Part shown: piece after piece, positions 59,162-64,000 of the stretch | How the letters are laid out: each line of letters opens with the position of its first letter | Numbering within the stretch: position 1 is the stretch's first letter | Source of the DNA: Amorphophallus konjac | Lineage: Eukaryota > Streptophyta > Magnoliopsida > Alismatales > Araceae | Direction of reading: 5' to 3' | Assembly: GCA_022559845.1 (NCBI GenBank) | Contig: CM040125.1 | Span: 201,168,102 to 201,232,101 of the forward strand | Length of the DNA: 64,000 nucleotides | Notes under the pieces: generated by a model | What the model was told of the DNA's origin: nothing | What the model saw: only the letters and a program-made list of their open reading frames with translations | Database searches by the model: none | Position numbers and translations under genes: made by a program

Positions 59162-60154
59162 TTAGAAGGACACTTCCTCGAGCCAGAAGTCGCACTTGCT
59201 AAGCCTCGCATAGAGTTGATTACTCCTCAATATTTGTAATGCCAACTTTAAGTGTTCTTCATGATCTTGCTTGGTCTTGGAATAAATCAATATGTCATCT
59301 ATGAAAACCACTATAAATTTATCCATATGAGGCCTAAATATGCTATTCATTAACTGCATAAAGGCTGCAAGGGCATTCGTTAGTCTGAAAGACATAACAA
59401 TAAATTCGTAGTGCCCATACCTGCTCCAGAATGCGGTCTTATGAATGTCCTCATCTTTGATCCTCAATTGGTGATATCCTGACCTGAGATCAATCTTAGA
59501 GAAAAACTTGGATCCAGAGATCTCATCAAATAACTCATCGATCCTCGGCAGCGGATACTTGTTCTTAATAGTAAGGTGGTTCAACTACCGATAGTCGATG
59601 CAGAGTCTTATTGATCCATCCTTCTTCTTTACAAATAACACGGGTGCTCCCCATGGGGAAGTGCTCGGTCTGATAAATCCTTTCTTCAAAAGCTCCATCA
59701 ACTGCTCTTTCAATTCCTTGAGCTCGGCAGAGGACATCCTAAAGGGTGCCTTAGAAACTGGACCAGCACCAGGGACAAGGTCGATGGTGAAGGCCACTTC
59801 TCTTTATGGGGGTAATCCGGGCAAATCTTCCGGAAACACATCGAAAAACTCCCTAACTACTTGGATGTCTTCTATCTTGGATTCCTTAGTCTCTTTTATA
59901 GTGATAAAAGCAAGGAAGGATACGCACCCTTTCTTTATTAGCTTATGGGCTCGAAGAGCTGAAATAATAGGTGACTTGTTCTGACCCTTAGGGCTAGTGT
60001 AGACAAGTTCGGGGAACTCCTTAAAAGTTACCTTGCCGTTACGACAATCTACAATTGCCCTATATGTGGATAGCCAGTCGACTCCTAGTATAACATCATA
60101 ATCTTTCATGTCTAAGCATATTAGGTTGATTGGCAGATTCTTTCCTTTCACCAT
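59162..60154 (-). pseudogene. T2 protease tail and reverse transcriptase, decayed
   Basis: 60154-59804 covers the end of protease (DYDVILGVDWLSTY) and the linker. 59797-59585 has [20 protein letters not shown] and CIDYR. 59584-59162 has [20 protein letters not shown] and the [10 protein letters not shown] catalytic box near 59280-59310. In-frame stops: TAA 59804, TAG 59585 (Gln in T1), TAA 59162 (Leu in FLGH). A 1-bp insertion near 60160 separates it from the upstream part. Confidence 0.91.
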
Positions 60155-60161
60155 AACTTCA

Positions 60162-61337
60162 TCAATTTGTATAATGGTGTGTGATCTCGGATTCGTTTCT
60201 GAGAGGAGTTGAGATAACTAATTTTATCCACTCCATTTCCAAAGGCAATGAATCAACAAACTTCTTGAAAACAAAAGAATGTGATGCGCCGGTATAAAAC
60301 AAGACACGAGCAGACTTGGAACAAATCTTTAAGGTACCTTCCACCAGTCCGCCTTCATCTTGTTTCACCTCCTGAAAAGCTTGGAGACGTGCTTGCTTCT
60401 TCACCGGGCGCTTCTCATCTCTGGCTTGATCATTTAGTAAGGGACACTCGGGAATCCGGTGATCACGGCTCCCGCATCGGAGACAAGCTCCTATTCTCCT
60501 CCAGCATTCCTCGGCCTTATGGCCGGCCTTGTCGCAATGTTTACACACCTCCTTGGAAGGTGTGGTAGTAATGGAGAAGGGCTTGTTGGTCTTCTTAAAC
60601 TTCTTCTCCTGGGAAGAATCTCCTCCTTTGCTAGTCCTTTTCTTGTTGAAGGTTGGCTTGAAAGTGCCGGAGCTTGTAACCTGCTCCTTCCTATCCTTTC
60701 CACATATCTTGTCGGACAATTCTGTGGCATCTTCTAACAGCTAGGCTCTTCGCACTATCTCTGAATAGACTTGAATGTCCATCGGCGCTAGTTGGGTTAT
60801 ATATTGCGGCCTAAGCACATTTAGAAATATTCTCATCTTCATCTTCTCAGTGCCCACCAGATGCGGCGCGTACCGTGACAATCTAGAGAATTAGGCCTCA
60901 TACTCGGTCACTGATAGAGTTCGTTGTTTGAGTGTGGCAAATTCTGCGGCCTTCTTCTCTTGTATACGATCGGAGAAATACTTGTTATTAAAGTGCTCAA
61001 CGAATTCGGCCCATGTAATATGATCATGTGCCAATGTAGCTTCAACGAACTCCCACCAGAAGCGGGCGTCCCTTTCCAGTTGGAAAGTTGCTAGTAATAC
61101 CTTCTCTTCATCCGTGGATTGCAAAACCTGGAATATCCTTTCTACTTCCCTGATCCAGTGCTCGACATCATCGGGATCAGATGAGCCAAAAAACTTTGGT
61201 GGATTCATATTATGAAAGCCTCGGTGGAGATCTCCTCCTCCACGGTTAGCTCCGCCTTGCGCCACTTGTTGTAGCGCTTGAGTAAGACCTTGAACAGTGC
61301 GTTGCATGTCGCGCCACTGAGCACGTTCGACGACCAT
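60162..61337 (-). pseudogene. T2 gag and protease start, decayed
   Basis: Start at 61337 (MVVERAQWRDMQ), as in T1. The capsid is open to TAA at 60891 (Gln in T1), then TAG at 60741, then a long piece 60719-60162 with two CCHC knuckles (CKHCDKAGHKAEEC and CLRCGSRDHRIPEC) and the protease box VLFYTGASHSF, where the catalytic Asp is Tyr. T1 and T2 have therefore lost the same residue by different changes. Confidence 0.92.
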
Positions 61338-61487
61338 GATCCTACAAGGTTTTTAATAACCATATTAGTATATGGTAAGAAGTTTAAGTCCCTAAGTTAA
61401 CTTAACCCATGGTTCTACCCAATCTCACCGGGGTAAAGGTATAAATCTATCATTGGACTTGGTTTCCTATGAATTGAATATCCTAGA

Positions 61488-61500
61488 CTCGGATACCACA
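61488..61500 (-). other. T2 primer-binding site, one mismatch
   Basis: The plus strand here reads CTCGGATACCAC; the minus strand is therefore TGGTATCCGAG, against TGGTATCAGAG expected. It lies 6-8 bases from the LTR start. Confidence 0.8.
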
Positions 61501-61505
61501 AAAAC

Positions 61506-62074
61506 TATCACGTCCCGAGCGCGGAAGGAACACAGGATGCATGACGAGTTATATCAATCATGTCAATCGGAGCATAAGTGTATTTGACACATAGATAGAG
61601 TGCGCAAATTTGCAAGATAAACCAAATCCTTTATTCATTAAGAATTACTAAGGAAAAATCCATTACATGGCCTCATCAGAGTACTAAGGAAAATTACAAC
61701 GATTGACTCAAGAAAGGAAAAAGACACTGATAGATAGACGCTTCTACAACTAGATGGCTCTATGCTCTTCACTCATGTTCGTTCCCTTCCGAGTGATCCT
61801 CGTCATCGAAATTACCTTAAAAATATGGGAAACACTAGGGTGAGTGAACGCTCAGTAGGAATTATATCTCAAGTACAAGTAAGCTTTAAGTAGTTACAAG
61901 TTACATGAATGCAAGAATGGCTATGCATGTACGCATGAAAACGATACGAGAGAGAATATTTCAAGAGATATAGAATTGAAATAGCAAGATGGCAAGCTAA
62001 GCATATGAAATGTAACAAGATAATAAAGCATGTACATATTTCAAGGCATGTCACGTGAATTAGCTATTTAGTAT
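61506..62074 (-). repeat. T2 5' LTR, truncated by Tat-C
   Basis: Starts TATCACGTCCCGAGCGCGG (TG changed to TA) and matches 41722-42133 then 54204-54370. It stops within CTATTTAGTAT at 62074, where unrelated sequence begins. This copy shows the unbroken S2 target site near 61900. Confidence 0.92.
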
Positions 62075-62570
62075 TGTTTGCGACCGCGGGGGAATTTTGG
62101 TTCCGTGTTCCTTTTCCCTCGGGGCGGGGATGTACACTCGCCCTTTAGGGAAGGCCGAGATAGGTTGACTGGGCACGAGGGGATTCCGGGGGTATTGAGA
62201 AGGAGGCAGAGAGAACGATATGAACGTGCTAGAAGGGATGGCGTATGGTTAATCATTATGGGAGAATGGGATAGGGATGGCTGGGTGGAATGCGGGTGTG
62301 CCAGTCGATTTCTCGACAATCACCTATGGAACAAAGGATTGACCGGGGAAGCGTCGCCAGGATGCGGCACGTGGCTCGAGGGATCAGGCGACACATGGAT
62401 AGAAGGGGTTCCACGGGTGCGAGTGCATAGGCGATTATGGGGATTCGTGTACTGGACGTCTTTCCCCACCGGTCGCAAGCAACCGGTGTTTATTTTACAT
62501 CGGATTGAATCCGAATATCTTAGTTTCTACTACTAAAGAAAGAGTCAGGGACCTTGGGAGCGGTGACGTC
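62075..62570 (+). other. GC-rich segment before the Tat-C LTR; unknown ORF
   Basis: Starts TGTTTGCGACCGCGGGGG, either an LTR-like TG end or a degraded TGGCGACC-type primer site. A 152-codon open frame (62078-62536) is Arg/Gly/Trp-rich with no domain that I recognise. Base composition is more GC-rich than its neighbours. It is followed by AAAGAAAGAGTCAGGG (62534-62549) and then the TGTAGACACGCC LTR start. It could be the 3' end of a Tat-like element's internal region. Confidence 0.35.
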
Positions 62571-64000
62571 TGTAGACACGCCAAAATTGACATTATTTTG
62601 AGTATATTGCATATCGCTCTGCGATGCCCCATTTGACCCTCGAATCAGCTTATTTGAGTGGTTTTCCCACTTTTCTTGAATTTCTCCTATTTTTCCCCAT
62701 TTTATCTCATTTTCCTATTTTTTCGGATTTCTTGGGCATTTATCTCTATTTTCTGAATTCACGCCCTCATCAGGGGCGTGTTTTTGAAACACGCCCTGGT
62801 CTAGGGCGTTTCTTTCCCATTTTATCTATTTCTCCCCATTCTATCTATTTTATGAATTTTATGAATTCACGACTTGGATAAGGGCGTGTTTCTCTTAAAA
62901 CATGACTTCACCTAAGGCGTTTCTTAAAGAAAGGACGCCCACCTTAGGGCGTTAATTCTTTTGGTTTGACCGACTTCCCCATTTGAGCTCTTGAAATTAA
63001 CGCCCTTCCCAGGGGCGTGTTTTTGAAACGTGACTTTGATTGAGGCGTGTGTTTCATGTTTCAAATATGGGGAGTTTTCATTTCTAAAAATTTGGTTTTG
63101 AGAAACGCCCTTGTGCAGGGCGTGTTTTTGAGAAACGCCGTATGAGTAGGTCGTCAATTCTTAAATTAACGCCCTGACCTAAGGCGTGTTTCACCTTCTG
63201 GCTTCGCAGCCCTTTCCCCAGAGAGTCCTTGCTTCGTTAGACACCTGCTTTGAATGGGGCTCTTGCCCATTCTTATCCTTCCCTCTTTGGACTCTTACCC
63301 ATGTTTATCTCTTCCAAATCCTATTTAATAGAGCTATTAGCTCTATTGTGAAGGTTGGATTCCTCTTCTTCCGGACGCCCCTTTTCTTCTTCCTCCCTTT
63401 CTTCTTCCTCTTCTTCTGTCTCCTTCTCTTTTTCTCTTTTTTTTCTTCTCACAGGGTGCCGCTGCTGCATTGGCTAAGGAGGGGCTCCCTCTCACGACCA
63501 AGCTTTCATCTTCTGAAGCCTCTCCCCCTTGAATATCAAAGCCACAAGCACAGGATCCTCTTTCCCCTTTTATCCCTCTTTTATCCTATTTTATTAGATT
63601 CATGGCATATATGCATGCATGTTCATGCACTTTTTTTTCCATCTCAACCACGTTGAGAAACTCCCCTTAGTGCACTTTTGCACTCTTTCCCCTCATTTTT
63701 TATATTTTTATGCATCCATCATCTTTTACCTACCCTTTTGCATAGGGGTTTAAGGGCAATCCCCTTAAGGTGTGTTCTTGCACATGCTTTCATGTTCATA
63801 TATTTTTATTGAATTTGATGCTACACTCACCATATTCTAATCCATATTTTTATTGGTGTTTGTCTTTTTTGCAAGGGTAATTAAGTGAAGAACTCTCTTC
63901 GTCGGCCGGCCGATTTGAAGAGAAAGGAGGCACTCACATCCCCCGCATATTTGAGGTATTTTGCGATCATCTCCCCATATTATTTTCCACTTGAGACCCT
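62571..64000 (+). repeat. Tat-C LTR, cut by window edge
   Basis: Starts TGTAGACACGCCAAAATTG, comparable to the Tat-A and Tat-B start TGTTGACACCCG. A dyad array lies at 62755-63190. From 63330 it becomes C/T-rich like a leader. A block near 63720-63960 (GCATAGGGGTTTAAGGG, then GAAGAACTCTCTTCGTCGGCC) parallels the end of the Tat-B LTR near 13830-14000. Open frames in the C/T-rich part are low complexity. Confidence 0.65.
62755..63190. repeat. ACGCCC ... GGGCGT gapped-dyad array in the Tat-C LTR
   Basis: At least six near-perfect dyads of 18-19 bp: ACGCCC, a 6-7 base variable middle, GGGCGT, for example near 62761, 62791, 62938, 63001, 63104 and 63168. Most are flanked by GAATT/TTAA on the left and GTTT(T)TGA on the right. 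Several half-sites lie between. Confidence 0.9.

Noticed and set aside
63186..63656. 156-codon Phe/Leu/Ser-rich frame resembling a membrane protein
   Set aside because: C/T-rich LTR leader; hydrophobicity follows from composition.

Overview
This window is repeat-dense plant nuclear DNA, most likely from a flowering plant with a large genome. I found no convincing host gene, rRNA, tRNA, CRISPR array or bacterial feature. Almost every base can be assigned to LTR retrotransposons, nested inside one another, plus one LINE fragment. The plant assignment rests on primer-binding sites matching initiator-Met, Arg and Asp tRNAs, on Tekay/Del-type Ty3/gypsy polyproteins with a chromodomain, on SIRE/Maximus-type Ty1/copia proteins, and on a plant-type 'envelope-like' ORF. 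The species cannot be told from this sequence.

Layout, left to right. 1-8265: Tekay element T1 on the minus strand, with a nearly complete gag-pol (cut by the window edge in integrase) and a very long 5' LTR of about 4.3 kb. 8266-10371: remnant of a Tat-like element (Tat-A, minus) with PBS and LTR. 10372-12831: non-coding remnant with short tandem arrays. 12832-14304: LTR, PBS and leader of a second Tat-like element (Tat-B, plus). 14305-20458: a complete non-autonomous gypsy element (L1) with two 1.9-kb LTRs, a target duplication and a gag-derived ORF but no pol. 20459-23100: rest of the Tat-B leader, then an Athila-like leader, PBS and LTR (minus). 23151-23900: a 275-bp tandem repeat. 24252-34298: a complete non-autonomous SIRE-like element (S1) with gag and an env-like ORF but no protease, integrase or reverse transcriptase; it splits older sequence rich in a CGGCGGC word (23930-24251 and 34299-36430). 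About 36430-39269: minus-strand relative of L1 (L2). 39270-39665: SIRE-like LTR fragment. 39666-40108: LINE reverse-transcriptase fragment. 40109-41721: another SIRE-like LTR start (S3). 41722-62074: decayed Tekay element T2 (minus), whose left LTR is split by a full SIRE-lineage element (S2, 42134-54198). 62075-64000: Tat-like sequence (Tat-C) interrupting the right LTR of T2.

How the parts work together: T2 and S2 carry recognisable machinery for reverse transcription and integration, but both are broken by stops and frameshifts. T1 is the least damaged coding element, with three nonsense codons and one 4-bp frameshift visible. S1 and L1 lack enzymes and would have needed proteins from relatives. 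The insertion order can be read from the nesting: the LINE is oldest, then S3, then T2, then S2 and Tat-C.

The most unusual signal is not a gene. At least seven LTR families here each carry arrays of short, spaced, family-specific words, many of them gapped dyads about 30 bp long with a conserved outer arm and a variable middle. Some words are shared between unrelated families. This looks like recurrent evolution of binding-site or hairpin arrays in LTRs and is the feature I would examine first.
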